This document shows, piece after piece, positions 12,080 to 26,700 of a stretch of DNA of 64,000 nt. The notes beneath the pieces were generated by a model. The model saw nothing but the letters and a program-made list of their open reading frames with translations. It searched no databases and had not been told where the DNA came from. Each line of letters starts with the position of its first letter. The first letter of the stretch is position 1. Origin of the DNA: Chrysomallon squamiferum (taxonomy: Eukaryota > Mollusca > Gastropoda > Neomphalida > Peltospiridae); contig CM022667.1 of the NCBI GenBank assembly GCA_012295275.1, positions 18,819,245 through 18,883,244 of the forward strand, written 5' to 3'. Made by a program: the position numbers and the translations under genes.

Positions 12080-13574
12080 AGCAGACCTGGGCATTTCATG
12101 GCCCCCGGGCCACATACGGCCCTTTGGTGACTGACCAGTCTGTGTAAGGTTAACTGGGAATTACAAAATAAAACATATTTTCTGATTTCACTTCATGCAT
12201 GGACTAACGCTGCATTGCTTTTATTTTGAAGGTACTTTTTTATTCACGTACAAAATGATGCAATACGTAAATCAAGATGTGTGTGTGATTGAATTGTTGT
12301 CAAATGCAGGTCGCAATACAACTTTAGCCCTCAAAATGTCCACTCATGCTAAAAAAGAAAGGTAGATGCTGAATGCAGGGTTTTTAACAAAAAATGGAGT
12401 GCTTGGTGGACTCTGCAGAACTAATATTCCTTGAAAAAAAAGAAACATTTGAGCAAGTCCTGCTGTCCGGGCAAACCATGATGAGAAGGATCAAGAACAC
12501 TGCTTGGAATCTGGAACTTCGGCTGCAAGGTGAAGTGGCAAGTTTTGACTTTTTCTCCTAAAAATGTAGGACTTTTGAAATATATGCAGGATAAAGTGAC
12601 TGAAATTGATGCAGATCAGAAATTGGAATTTTTGCATTGTATTAAACACCAGCATATGTTGTGCTAGTCAGTGCTAAAAATTAACCATGTTACTGATGTT
12701 GTAACTAAAATAGTAAACTTCATCAGGGCATGAGCACTGAATCACAGGCAGTTAGTTGCACTTCTGGAGGAGCATGAGATTGAGTATAGTGACACTGGCT
12801 ACCACAAAGCTGTCAGATGGCTCAGCATGGGCAAAGTGCTAAAAAGAGTTTGGGACCTGAAAGCAGAGATTCAAGAGTTCTGTCGGAAGAAAGGCAAAGA
12901 CATCCCAGAGCTCTCAGATGAGGATTGGATGGCAGATTTTGCATTTGCTGTTAATGTGACTGCACTGATGAATGACCTGAACACCAAACTGCAAGGCAAG
13001 GGCATTTTTGTTCATGAAATGCACAGCCTGGTGAAGGCTTTCATGAGAAAGATGCAGTTTCTATCAAGCCAACTGGAGAGCAACATTCTCACTCACATGC
13101 AAACCCTGAAGCAAGTCACACCATCATCCGTGTTAGGAACACTGCATGGTGAGTTTTCAAGATGATTTGAAAATCTCAGAACAATCGAGGATGAAATGCA
13201 CTTGATTTCCTTTCCCTTTAACTGCAGTGTGGATAATGCACCCAGTGATATTCAGCTAGAACTCATTGGACCTGCAGTCTGATGCTGTACTGGCAGAGCA
13301 CTTTAAGTCAAGATCACTGCTGGATTTTTACTCTTCTCTCAAGAAGAACTTTCCAAACATGAGGAGACATGCTCAGAAGATGTTGGTTCTCTTTGGCTCT
13401 ACCAACATATGTGAACAAACATTCTCAGTGATGGCGTTTACCAAATCCTGGTATAGATCCTCTCTCGCTGATGATCATCTGTCAGCTTTGCTTTGCATCT
13501 CCACCTCAGACATTCAACCTGACTTTGATGCACTCATTAAAGCCCAACAGAGATTAGAACAAGAACAAGAATAA
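12080..13574 (+). pseudogene. hAT transposon fragment related to GTF2IRD2/ZBED-type transposases
   Basis: The left edge near 12090-12130 has the GGCCCCCGGGCCACATACGG pattern common at hAT (Charlie-like) ends. Decayed N-terminal coding sequence follows with many stops. The best open parts are 12827-13165 (MGKVLKRVWDLKAEI, then FCRKKG and DWMADFAFAVNVTALMNDLN) and 13266-13574 (LLDFYSSLKKNFPNMRRHA, STNICEQTFSVM). The last is the hAT C-terminal dimerisation block with the conserved C-E pair. The segment before 12827 reads as Y-H-K-A-V-R-W-L-S when frame is restored by eye. The family matches the domesticated GTF2IRD2 tail, but this copy is plainly dead. Confidence 0.8.
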
Positions 13575-13599
13575 AGAAATGAAAAATACCAAATGAGGT

Positions 13600-15340
13600 G
13601 GTTAGACTACAAATGTAGGCATGTAGACATCAACTGACAGTGAACTGAAACACTTTCTTTGGAGGCCTTTTTTTCAAATTGACTTTTCAGTGACAGTCAT
13701 TAATATATCTATCTTGCTTAATATTTGTAGTACAAACACAATATTGTGATGTCTTTAGAAAGCTAAGAACCTCTTTCCAGCTGTATACAAAACTCAAAAT
13801 TTGACTGAAAATGATCACAAATATAATGTTACAAACCATTGTTTTGAGAAATTTGATTGAATAAATGACATTTTTGTAAGGCAACTTCACTTTTTTATTG
13901 TTTAATCATATCATATACTTACCAGTCTTACCAGCTTGTCAAAACAATGTTATTTACTGCTTCTTATAAAGAAATACAATTAATATTAAGCAGAATTGAG
14001 TTAAGTCTTTTGAAAAACAGTGATAGCAAAGATGTCAGGTGATAAAAGGTTACAATTAAAAGAAATAACATTTTTAATTTTTTTTAAACTCAAAATTTTT
14101 TTTAATAAATAATATCCATTCATGTTTTTGGAAATAAATTTAAAATAAAGTATTTTTATTTTTGAATCATTCAAAGTTAATACTTAAAAAGCTGAATTAT
14201 TATTATGTGGGAATTGTTTAAATTATCACCAACATTCAAATTTAGAAAGAAAATAAATGTTAAAACGGAATTTTAGGCATTTTTTAATTAATATTTTTAA
14301 TTTTGATTTAAACACCTAATTTAGAAAATGATCATATATTTTGAAACTGTAACTTAAATACAATGTTAAAACATTTATAACAAATATATAAACTTTTAAT
14401 AAAGTAATTCATTACTTAACATATGTTACATGTAAGAGTTGCTATGAAGTTGATTATTTTAAAACTACTTTAATTCATATTAATTCTGTGTTTGTGATTC
14501 TGAATTTGGGAGTTATTATTAATACTTACTATGTGTTTATTATAAACACTGCAGTTAAAAAAAAAAAATTAAGAAGTAAAATATTATCCAGTTCAAACGA
14601 TCTATACTCTTTAAACAGTATTTTCAACTCTGGTAATTAAATTAAGATAAAAACAGTTCATGTCAAATACTACATTTAATACACTGAATTTTTAAAATTA
14701 TTTCTATAAACGGATCTCTCTTTACAGACTTTTTAGTTTTCGTTATGCACGTGTTTGTTTGTTTGATATCTGCTAGGACATTTTACTTCAAACAGAACAA
14801 CAAAAACCATGATCTTTGATTAATGTGTAACAGAATAGCTGTATTTTAGCACACAAAAAAACAGTGGTGTTTTAAAAAGCACTAACTGTGTAAAAGAGAA
14901 CTTGTACAGATTTACAAACTAACTTTTAGTAACTTGTCAACTACATTAACTGACAAAATTTCAATTAGATCAATAATTATTTATTTTATAGTTGTTGTTA
15001 TATTGTAGTAAAATTTAGCAAAAAAAAAAAAAAGCCACTATAAAAATATATTCTTGTAACTGGTGGATTGGTGAAAAAATTTAACTATGTATGATAAACT
15101 GGATATATTGTGTCAAAAACATAAATATTAAAAATAAAAAGGACAAAATAGAAGAAAAAAAATCGATTTAGGATTTCCAGAGATTAAAAACCATCAATAG
15201 CATTAAAAACAAGACTCCACATCTCCAAATAAGGAAAATCAAGTGATTCTGAGGTCTCAAAAGAATAGTAAACAAGAAGTAAAACTGCTACTTTATAACA
15301 TTACTAATATTATACAATATAAATTACTGTACTAATATAT
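13600..15340. other. AT-rich intergenic stretch, no gene seen
   Basis: About 1.7 kb of strongly A/T-rich sequence with A and T runs (for example 14553-14571 and 15020-15033). No open frame with a recognisable protein, no RNA gene and no obvious repeat unit. Confidence 0.5.
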
Positions 15341-15348
15341 ATATATTT

Positions 15349-16298
15349 GTGCACTTACAGAGACCATACAAAAATGTATCAATGACTCTCAAGTCATTTT
15401 GGTACAGGTTGACATTCAAAAATCTGGCCTTCAAGGGAATGACACAGTTTCCTGTCCATTACCATGCCAAAAAGAAGGGTGGGTTAACACTGATATTACA
15501 CTGGACTGATTTCAAAAATGTTTTGCTCCTGAGGCTTGGGCTCACTGTAACTCAGTAGGACTAGACCCTAAATGCATCATACTTCTTATTTTCGACAATT
15601 GTTTGGCCAGGTTTAATGTTTACTTCTCATTCTAACGGAAACAATGAAAATAATTTTGGGTGGTTTAGGGTTTCCAAGAAAAGCAGCTTATACAGGAACT
15701 TATTGCTTATGTTAAAGATGAAATTAATCCTGATGCCAAGGAGCTTTCATCAAGGATAAATGAAGATATTTTAATTGTATGGATGGATGTTGATGATAAT
15801 GCATCTACAGTTCATCATTACACTGATTCTGAAATTGTAGTTATGGTTAAAAGTCTGGAGAGAAATGCCTGTACAGGTAATGATGAAGATGAAAGCAGAG
15901 ATGAAAATGAGGAAGATGTGAGAGAAAGAATCTCTATTGACAGGTTAATTACATTGACAACTGAACTGCTGGCTGGACTAGAGCAAAAACGTTTTTTAAA
16001 TGATTAAGAAATCATGAATGTATACTTGCTCCAAGATAAATTTATTACAGAAAGACCCAAGTATACGAAGCAACAGACACTACACAATATATTCAAGAAA
16101 ATAGCTCGGAAGCAGGAAGAAGCAGCAGCAGTGTCCACACTTGATAATCCACTGCCTTCAACTTCAAGACAACCAGATGTGCTGTCACCACCATCAACAT
16201 TTCCTCCACAGGTTGAAGCTGTTCCTGTTGCTGAGGATGTTGTCACTGTCAGTGATGAAGATGCTGATCCTGACAGCTTCTTTTCGAGGGTACAGTAA
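15349..16298 (+). pseudogene. Tigger/pogo-type transposase, C-terminal part with nonsense damage
   Basis: The C-terminal half of a Tigger (TIGD1-like) DDE transposase. After a frame-broken start (TLKSFWYRLTFKN), a GLDPKCIILL-like then FDN segment near 15560-15605 marks the catalytic-core region. An open frame at 15783-16007 (ISIDRLITLTTELLAGLEQK) ends at a TAA. The same frame continues directly at 16008 (VYLLQDKFITERPKYTKQQT, then LHNIFKK and a Pro/Ser/Thr-rich acidic tail) to a stop at 16296-16298. The in-frame TAA at 16005-16007 is best explained as a CAA to TAA change. The DNA-binding N-terminus is missing. Confidence 0.8.
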
Positions 16299-16324
16299 TA
16301 ATTAAAATGTTGAGGAACTATTTT

Positions 16325-17631
16325 TAATAAACAAATTAAAACAATTTTTTGACTTTGGCTGAACATTGTTTTTTTTTTTAATAATAATTAGTTTATGGGT
16401 ACAGCTGAACTAATATCACTGTTCTGAACTTTTGACTGGATGTTAGAAAAGGTTAACACAATGGGCCATTGTTTGATACGGTTTGAAATGTAATTAGTGT
16501 AGCTGCTTAATTAAATCTCCAAAGAGACCTGACCATTGGCTTGGCATGGTCAGTTGTTTGTCACCTTGTTTACTTGTTCATTTTGAAAGTGTCAGTTGAA
16601 CTGACAAGGCAGTTTTACTAATCGGCCAATTTTAAGAAAAAAAACATTAAAAAAAAAATAATGTAAAATATGAGAACGTTCATAACTGTAGGTAAATACA
16701 CTTTGCCATTAATTACAATTAATTAAATTTTGTACTTTGCTAATAATCATACTTTTTTTTTTTGGTGTCTGTAGGAATTCCTAAAAATATCATATTTAAT
16801 TTTTTGTAATTCAGAAAGATTGTTTGGCATATTATAATTATTATTGCCAATCTTATCCCTTTTCAGTATTAATATTATTATTGTCAATCTTATCCCTTTT
16901 CAGTATTAATATTATTATTTTTTCAATATTACAAGATGGACAGCAGTTTTTAATTTTGAAATATTGTCTAAATTTCAAGTAATTGGCCATTTTGGAGTTT
17001 GATATTTTATTTTCAGATTTTCTGAATTTTAGTTTAAACTAAGTAATTACCGAGTTTAGAGAAACTGACTAGTGAATGATACTGTAACCTAAAATATCAG
17101 TTCATCATCGTAAAGATTTTTATAGTATAATTATAATCTTGTTTCGGCACTTTTTGGTGTGCAGTATAACTTTGATTTAAAAGTTACATGTATAATTGAA
17201 AACATTTCAAGCTGTGTTTATGAACATTTTATAATTAATTAATTTATTTATGTTTTTAGCTTTAATGCAGAAATGAAAAACAACTTCTGAGCTGCAAAAT
17301 GAAGAAGAAACTGATGAAAACTTCTGGAAATGTACATTTAATACTGCACAGGCTCTGTCATGACTAAGTCATATAACAACATACAATTTCTGTTTTTATT
17401 ATATTTAAAAGATGCTGGATTTTTTATGGTTATATATGCTGTATATAATTTAACAGAAAATTACTACCTGTACAGTCCTTTAAAGAAAGAAAATTAAACA
17501 CTAAATGAAAAGCAAATGAAATTTTAATGTTCACCAACTAAATAATTCTAAAGAATTTTAATTCAACTAAATAAAATAGATCCTTAGAATTTTAATTGAA
17601 AAATAACCACAGAATTTTAATTCAACTAAAT
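16325..17631. other. AT-rich stretch with short tandem repeats, no gene seen
   Basis: A roughly 37-bp unit (CAATCTTATCCCTTTTCAGT with flanks) is tandemly doubled at about 16845-16917. A unit containing GAATTTTAATTCAACTAAAT is repeated at about 17553-17640. No coding signal is visible. Confidence 0.55.
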
Positions 17632-17712
17632 AAAATAGTTCCTCAACATTTTAATTATTACTGTACCCTCGAAAAGAAGCTGTCAGGATCAGCATCGTCA
17701 TCACTGACAGTG
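17632..17712 (-). repeat. Inverted copy of the Tigger 3' end, abutting the satellite
   Basis: Bases 17632-17712 are the reverse complement of 16244-16324 with only one or two differences. They cover the last codons and stop of the Tigger remnant plus 3' flank. The copy ends exactly where the first satellite monomer begins (GAAACTTTC at 17712 onwards). Confidence 0.9.
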
Positions 17713-20700
17713 AAACTTTCAATCGTATGCAGTCGTAACACACAGCATTGAGTGCGTTCTGTTCTTAAGCAGCTCTTTCAACGCTGTTAACAAATAATCT
17801 GTAGATCTCATTTAAGTGATGTGGTGCGTGTGTGTCTTTCTTAACAAGGCACGGATACCTCTCGCAACCGCTCGCACTCCGAAACTTTCAATCGTATGCA
17901 GTCGTCACAGACAGCATTGAGTGTGTTCTGTTCTTAAGCAGCTCTTTCAACGCTGTTAACGAATAATCTGTAGATCTCATTTAAGTAATGTGGTGCGTGT
18001 GTGTGTTTATTCTCAAGAGAGGAATACCTCTCGCAACCGCTCTCTGTACGAAACACTCAATCGTGTGGACACATGACAGACAGCATCGAATGTGTTCTGT
18101 ACTCAAGCAGCTCTTTCATCGCTGTTAATGGATAATCATTAGATCTCATTTTAGTGATGTGGTGCGTGTGTGTGTTTATTAACAAGACACGGATACTTCT
18201 CGCAACCGCTCGCACTCCGAAACGTTGAATCGTATGCAGTCGTAACACACAGCATTGAGTGCGTTCTGTCCTTAAGCTGCTCTATCAACGCTGTTAATGG
18301 ATAATCATTAGATCTCATTTAAGTAATGTGGTGCGTGTGTGTGTTTATTAACAAGGCACGGATACCTCTCGAAACCGCTCGCACTCCGAAACTTTCAATC
18401 GTATGAAGTCGTCACGCACAGCATTGAGTGCATTCTGTTCTTAAGCAGCTCTTTCAACGCTGTTAATGGATAATCATTAGATCTCATTTTAGTGATGTGG
18501 TGCGTGTGTGTGTTTATTCTCAAGAGAGGAATACCTCTCGCAACCGGTCGCTGTACGAAACACTCAATCGTGTGGACACATGACAGACAGCATCGAATGC
18601 GTTCTGTACTCAAGCAGCTCTTTCATCGCTGTTAATGGATAATCATTAGATCTCATTTAAGTGATGTGGTGCGTGTGTGTGTTTATTCCCAAGAGACGAA
18701 TACCTCTCGCAACCGCTCGCACTCCGAAACTTTCAATCGTATGCAGTCGTCACAGACAGCATTGAGTGTGTTCTGTTCTTAAGCAGTTCTTTCAACGCTG
18801 TTAACGAATAATCTGTAGATCTCATTTAAGTGATGTGGTGCGTGTGTGTGTTTATTCTCAAGAGAGGAATACCTCTTGCAACCGCTCTCTGTACGAAACA
18901 CTCAATCGTGTGGACACATGACAGACAGCATCGAATGCGTTCTGTACTCAAGCAGCTCTTTCATCGCTGTTAATGGATAATCATTAAGCAGCTCTTTCAT
19001 CGCTGTTAATGGATAATCATTAGATCTCATTTTAGTGATGTGGTGAGTGTGTGTGTTTATTAACAAGACACGGATACTTCTCGCAACCCCTCGCACTCCG
19101 AAACTTTCAATCGTATGCAGTCGTAACACACAGCATTGAGTGCGTTCTGTTCTTAAGCAGCTCTTTCAACGCTGTTAACGAATAATCTGTAGATCTCATT
19201 TAAGTGATGTGGTGCGTGTGTGTGTTTATTCTCAAGAGAGGAATACCTCTCGCAACCGGTCGCTGTACGAAACACTCAATCGTGTGGACACATGACAGAC
19301 AGCATCGAATGCGTTCTGTACTCAAGCAGCTCTTTCATTGCTGTTAATGGATAATCATTAGATCTCATTTAAGTGATGTGGTGCGTGTGTGTGTTTATTA
19401 ACAAGAGACGGATACCTCTCGCAACCGCTCGCACTCCGAAACTTTCAATCGTATGCAGTCGTCACAGACAGCATTGAGTGTAACGCTCACACACTGTTCT
19501 GTTCTTAAGCAGCTCTTTCAACGCTGTTAATGAATAATCTGTAGATCTCATTTAAGTGATGTGGTGCGTGTGTGTTTATGTTCTGTTCTCAAGCAGTTCT
19601 TTCAACGCTGTTAACGAATAATCTGTAGATCTCATTTAAGTGATGTGGTGCGTGTGTGTGTTTATTCTCAAGAGAGGAATACCTCTCGCAACCGCTCGCT
19701 GTACGAAACACTCAATCGTGTGGACACATGACAGACAGCATCGAATGCGTTCTGTACTCAAGCAGCTCTTTCATCGCTGTTAATGGATAATCATTAGATC
19801 TCATTTTAGTGATGTGGTGCGTGTGTGTGTTTATTAACAAGACACGGATACTTCTCGCAACCGCTCGCACTCCGAAACTTTCAATCGTATGCAGTCGTAA
19901 CACACAGCATTGAGTGCGTTCTGTTCTTAAGCAGCTCTTTCAACGCTGTTAACGAATAATCTGTAGATCTCATTTAAGTGATGTGGTGCGTGTGTGTGTT
20001 TATTCTCAAGAGAGGAATACCTCTCGCAACCGGTCGCTGTACGAAACACTCAATCGTGTGGACACATGACAGACAGCATCGAATGCGTTCTGTACTCAAG
20101 CAGCTCTTTCATTGCTGTTAATGGATAATCATTAGATCTCATTTTAAGTGATGTGGTGCGTGTGTGTGTTTATTAACAAGGCACGGATACCTCTCGCAAC
20201 CGCTCACACTCCCAAACTTTCAATCGTATACAGTCATCACAGACAGCATTGAGTGCGTTCTGTTCTCAAGCTGCTCTTTCAACGCTGTTAATGGATAATC
20301 ATTAGATCTCATTTAAGTGATGTGGTGCGTGTGTGTGTTTATTAACAAGGCACGGATACTTCTCGCAACCGCTCGCTCTCCGAAACTTTCAATCGTATGC
20401 AGTCGTAACACACAGCATTGAGTGCGTTCTGTTCTCAAGCTGCTCTTTCAACGCTGTTAATGGATAACCATTAGATCTCATTTTAGTGATGTGGTTCGTG
20501 TGTGTGTTTATTGTCAAGAGAGGAATACCTCTCGCAACCGCTCGCTGTACGAAACACTCAATCGTGTGGACACATGACAGACAGCATCGAATGCGTTCTG
20601 TACTCAAGCAGCTCTTTCATCGCTGTTAATGGATAATCATTAGATCTCATTTTAGTGATGTGGTGCGTGTGTGTGTTTATTAACAAGACACGGATACTTC

Positions 20701-23700
20701 TCGCAACCGCTCGCACTCCGAAACTTTCAATCGTATGCAGTCGTCACAGACAGCATTGAGTGTGTTCTGTTCTTAAGCAGCTCTTTCAACGCTGTTAACG
20801 AATAATCTGTAGATCTCATTTAAGTGATGTGGTGCGTGTGTGTGTTTATTCTCAAGAGAGGAATACCTCTTGCAACCGCTCTCTGTACGAAACACTCAAT
20901 CGTGTGGACACATGACAGACAGCATCGAATGCGTTCTGTACTCAAGCAGCTCTTTCATCGCTGTTAATGGATAATCATTAGATCTCATTTTAGTGATGTG
21001 GTGAGTGTGTGTGTTTATTAACAAGACACGGATACTTCTCGGAACCGCTCGCACTCCGAAACTTTCAATCGTATGCAGTCGTAACACACAGCATTGAGTG
21101 CGTTCTGTTCTTAAGCAGCTCTTTCAACGCTGTTAACGAATAATCTGTAGATCTCATTTAAGTGATGTGGTGCGTGTGTGTGTTTATTCTCAAGAGAGGA
21201 ATACCTCTCGCAACCGGTCGCTGTACGAAACACTCAATCGTGTGGACACATGACAGACAGCATCGAATGCGTTCTGTACTCAAGCAGCTCTTTCATTGCT
21301 GTTAATGGATAATCATTAGATCTCATTTAAGTGATGTGGTGCGTGTGTGTGTTTATTAACAAGGCACGGATACCTCTCGCAACCGCTCACACTCCCAAAC
21401 TTTCAATCGTATACAGTCATCACAGACAGCATTGAGTGCGTTCTGTTCTCAAGCTGCTCTTTCAACGCTGTTAATGGATAATCATTAGATCTCATTTAAG
21501 TGATGTGGTGCGTGTGTGTGTTTATTAACAAGGCACGGATATCTCTCGCAACCGCTCGCACTCCGAAACTTCCAATCGTATGCAGTCGTAACACACAGCA
21601 TTGAGTGCGTTCTGTTCTTAAGCAGCTCTTTCAACGCTGTTAACGAATAATCTGTAGATCTCATTTAAGTGATGTGGTGCGTGTGTGTGTTTATTCTCAA
21701 GAGAGGAATACCTCTCGCAACCGCTCGCTGTACGAAACACTCAATCGTGTGGACACATGACAGACAGCATCGAATGCGTTCTGTACTCAAGCAGCTCTTT
21801 CATCGCTGTTAATGGATAATCATTAGATCTCATTTTAGTGATGTGGTGCGTGTGTGTGTTTATTAACAAGGCACGGATACTTCTCGCAACCGCTCGCACT
21901 CCGAAACTTTCAATCGTATGCAGTCGTAACACACAGGATTGAGTGCGTTCTGTTCTAAAGCAGCTCTTTCAACGCTTTTATCGAATAATCTCTAGATCTC
22001 ATTTAAGTGATGTGGTGCGTGTGTGTGTTTATTCTCAAGAGAGGAATACCTCTCGCAACCGCTCGCTGTACCAAACACTCAATCGTGTGGACACATGACA
22101 GACAGCATCGAATGCGTTCTGTACTCAAGCAGCTCTTTCATCCCTGTTAATGGATAATCATTAGATCTCATTTTAGTGATGTGGTGCGTGTGTGTTTATT
22201 AACAAGACACTGATACCTCTAGCAACCGCTCGAACTCCGAAATTTTCAATCGTATGCAGTCGTAACACACAGCATTGAGTGCGTTCTGTTCTTAAGCAGC
22301 TCTTTCAACGCTGTTAACGAATAATCTGTAGATCTCATTTAAGTGATGTGGTGCGTGTGTGTGTTTATTGCCAAGAGACGAATACCTCTCGCAACCGCTC
22401 GCTGTACGAAACACTCAATCGTGTGGACACATGACAGACAGCATCGAATGCGTTCTGTACTCAAGCAGCTCTTTCAACGCTGTTAATGGATAATCAATAG
22501 ATCTCATTTTAGTGATGTGGTGCGTGTGTGTGTTTATTCTCAAGAGAGGAATACCTCTCGCAACCGCTCGCTGTACGAAACTCTCAATCGTGTGGACACA
22601 TAACAGACAGCATCGAATGCGTTTTGTCCTTAAGCTGCTCTTTCAACGCTGTAAATGGATAATCATTAGATCTCATTTAAGTGATGTGGTGCGTGTGTGT
22701 GTTTATTAACAAGGCACGGATACTTCTCGCAACCGCTCGCTCTCCGAAACTTTCAATCGTATGCAGTCGTAACACACAGCATTGAGTGCGTTCTGTTCTC
22801 AAGCAGCTCTTTCACCGCTTTTATCGAATAATCTGTAGATCTCATTTAAGTGATGTGGTTCGTGTGTGTGTTTATTGCCAAGAGACGAATACCTCTCGCA
22901 ACCGCTCGCTGTACGAAACACTCAATCGTGTGGACACATGACAGACAGCATCGAATGCGTTCTGTACTCAAGCAGCTCTTTCATCGCTGTTAATGGATAA
23001 TCATTAGATCTCATTTTAGTGATGTGGTGCGTGTGTGTGTTTATTAACAAGACACGGATACTTCTCGCAACCGCTCGCACTCCGAAACTTTCAATCGTAT
23101 GCAGTCGTCACAGACAGCATTGAGTGTGTTCTGTTCTTAAGCAGCTCTTTCAACGCTGTTAACGAATAATCTGTAGATCTCATTTAAGTGATGTGGTGCG
23201 TGTGTGTGTTTATTCTCAAGAGAGGAATACCTCTCGCAACCGCTCGCTGTACGAAACACTCAATCGTGTGGACACATGACAGACAGCATCGAATGCGTTC
23301 TGTACTCAAGCAGCTCTTTCATCGCTGTTAATGGATAATCATTAGATCTCATTTTAGTGATGTGGTGCGTGTGTGTGTTTATTAACAAGACACGGATACT
23401 TCTCGCAACCGCTCGCACTCCGAAACTTTCAATCGTATGCAGTCGTAACACACAGCATTGAGTGCGTTCTGTTCTTAAGCAGCTCTTTCAACGCTGTTAA
23501 CGAATAATCTGTAGATCTCATTTAAGTGATGTGGTGCGTGTGTGTTTTTTCTCAAGAGAGGAATACCTCTCGCAACCGCTCGCTGTACGAAACACTCAAT
23601 CGTGTGGACACATGACAGACAGCATCGAATGCGTTCTGTACTCAAGCAGCTCTTTCATTGCTGTTAATGGATAATCATTAGATCTCATTTAAGTGATGTG

Positions 23701-26700
23701 GTGCGTGTGTGTGTTTATTAACAAGGCACGGATACCTCTCGCAACCGCTCACACTCCCAAACTTTCAATCGTATGCAGTCATCACAGACAGCATTGAGTG
23801 CGTTCTGTTCTCAAGCTGCTCTTTCAACGCTGTTAATGGATAATCATTAGATCTCATTTAAGTGATGTGGTGCGTGTGTGTGTTTATTAACAAGGCACGG
23901 ATATCTTCTCGCAACCGCTCGCACTCCGAAACTTTCAATCGTATGCAGTCGTAACACACAGCATTGAGTGCGTTCTGTTCTTAAGCAGCTCTTTCAACGC
24001 TGTTAACGAATAATCTGTAGATCTCATTTAAGTGATGTGGTGCGTGTGTGTGTTTATTCTCAAGAGAGGAATACCTCTCGCAACCGCTCGCTGTACGAAA
24101 CACTCAATCGTGTGGACACATGACAGACAGCATCGAATGCGTTCTGTACTCAAGCAGCTCTTTCATCGCTGTTAATGGATAATCATTAGATCTCATTTTA
24201 GTGATGTGGTGCGTGTGTGTGTTTATTAACAAGGCACGGATACTTCTCGCAACCGCTCGCACTCCGAAACTTTCAATCGTATGCAGTCGTAACACACAGC
24301 ATTGAGTGCGTTCTGTTCTTAAGCAGCTCTTTCAACGCTGTTAACGAATAATCTGTAGATCTCATTTAAGTGATGTGGTGCGTGTGTGTGTTTATTCTCA
24401 AGAGAGGAATACCTCTCGCAACCGCTCGCTGTACCAAACACTCAATCGTGTGGACACATGACAGACAGCATCGAATGCGTTCTGTACTCAAGCAGCTCTT
24501 TCATCGCTGTTAATGGATAATCATTAGATCTCATTTTAGTGATGTGGTGCGTGTGTGTTTATTAACAAGACACTGATACCTCTGGCAACCGCTCGAACTC
24601 CGAAATTTTCAATCGTATGCAGTCGTAACACACAGCATTGAGTGCGTTCTGTTCTTAAGCAGCTCTTTCAACGCTGTTAACGAATAATCTGTAGATCTCA
24701 TTTAAGTGATGTGGTGCGTGTGTGTGTTTATTGCCAAGAGACGAATACCTCTCGCAACCGCTCGCTGTACGAAACACTCAATCGTGTGGACACATGACAG
24801 ACAGCATCGAATGCGTTCTGTACTCAAGCAGCTCTTTCAACGCTGTTAATGGATAATCAATAGATCTCATTTTAGTGATGTGGTGCGTGTGTGTGTTTAT
24901 TCTCAAGAGAGGAATACCTCTCGCAACCGCTCGCTGTACGAAACTCTCAATCGTGTGGACACATAACAGACAGCATCGAATGCGTTTTGTCCTTAAGCTG
25001 CTCTTTCAACGCTGTAAATGGATAATCATTAGATCTCATTTAAGTGATGTGGTGCGTGTGTGTGTTTATTAACAAGGCACGGATACTTCTCGCAACCGCT
25101 CGCTCTCCGAAACTTTCAATCGTATGCAGTCGTAACACACAGCATTGAGTGCGTTCTGTTCTCAAGCTGCTCTTTCAACGCTGTTAATGGATAACCATTA
25201 GATCTCATTTTAGTGATGTGGTTCGTGTGTGTGTTTATTGCCAAGAGACGAATACCTCTCGCAACCGCTCGCTGTACCAAACACTCAATCGTGTGGACAC
25301 ATGACAGACAGCATCGAATGCGTTCTGTACTCAAGCAGCTCTTTCATCGCTGTTAATGGATAATCATTAGATCTCATTTTAGTGATGTGGTGCGTGTGTG
25401 TGTTTATTAACAAGACACGGATACTTCTCGCAACCGCTCGCACTCCGAAACTTTCAATCGTATGCAGTCGTAACACACAGCATTGAGTGCGTTCTGTTCT
25501 TAAGCAGCTCTTTCAACGCTGTTAACGAATAATCTGTAGATCTCATTTAAGTGATGTGGTGCGTGTGTGTGTTTATTCTCAAGAGACGAATACCTCTCGC
25601 AACCGCTCGCTGTACGAAACACTCAATCGTGTGGACACATGACAGACAGCATCGAATGCGTTCTGTACTCAAGCAGCTCTTTCAACGCTGTTAATGGATA
25701 ATCATTAGATCTCATTTTAGTGATGTGGTGCGTGTGTGTGTTTATTCTCAAGAGAGGAATACCTCTCGCAACCGCTCGCTGTACGAAACTCTCAATCGTG
25801 TGGACACATAACAGACAGCATCGAATGCGTTTTGTCCTTAAGCTGCTCTTTCAACGCTGTTAATGGATAATCATTAGATCTCATTTTAGTGATGTGGTGC
25901 GTGTGTGTGTTTATTAACAAGGCACGGATACTTCTCGCAACCGCTCGCTCTCCGAAACTTTCAATCGTATGCAGTCGTAACACACAGCATTGAGTGCGTT
26001 CTGTTCTCAAAGCAGCTCTTTCAACGCTTTTATCGAATAATAATCTCATTTTCTCATTTTAGTGATGTGGTGCGTGTGTGTGTTTATTGCCAAGAGACGA
26101 ATACCTCTCGCAACCGCTCGCTGTACGAAACACTCAATCGTGTGGACACATGACAGACAGCATCGAATGCGTTCTGTACTCAAGCAGCTCTTTCAACGCT
26201 GTTAATGGATAATCATTAGATCTCATTTTAGTGATGTGGTGCGTGTGTGTGTTTATTAACAAGACACGGATACTTCTCGCAACCGCTCGCACTCCGAAAC
26301 TTTCAATCGTATGCAGTCGTAACACACAGCATTGAGTGCGTTCTGTTCTCAAGCAGCTCTTTCAACGCTGTTAACGAATAATCTGTAGATCTCATTTAAG
26401 TGATGTGGTGCGTGTGTGTGTTTATTGCCAAGAGACGAATACCTCTCGCAACCGCTCGCTGTACGAAACACTCAATCGTGTGGACACATGACAGACAGCA
26501 TCGAATGCGTTCTGTACTCAAGCAGCTCTTTCATCGCTGTTAATGGATAATCATTAGATCTCATTTTAGTGATGTGGTGCGTGTGTGTGTTTTATTAACA
26601 AGACACGGATACTTCTCGCAACCGCTCGCACTCCGAAACTTTCAATCGTATGCAGTCGTAACACACAGCATTGAGTGCGTTCTGTTCTTAAGCAGCTCTT

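Noticed and set aside
16004-16366. Minus-strand 120-codon open frame rich in Ser, Thr and Gly
   Set aside because: Antisense of the acidic Ser/Pro-rich tail of the Tigger remnant.
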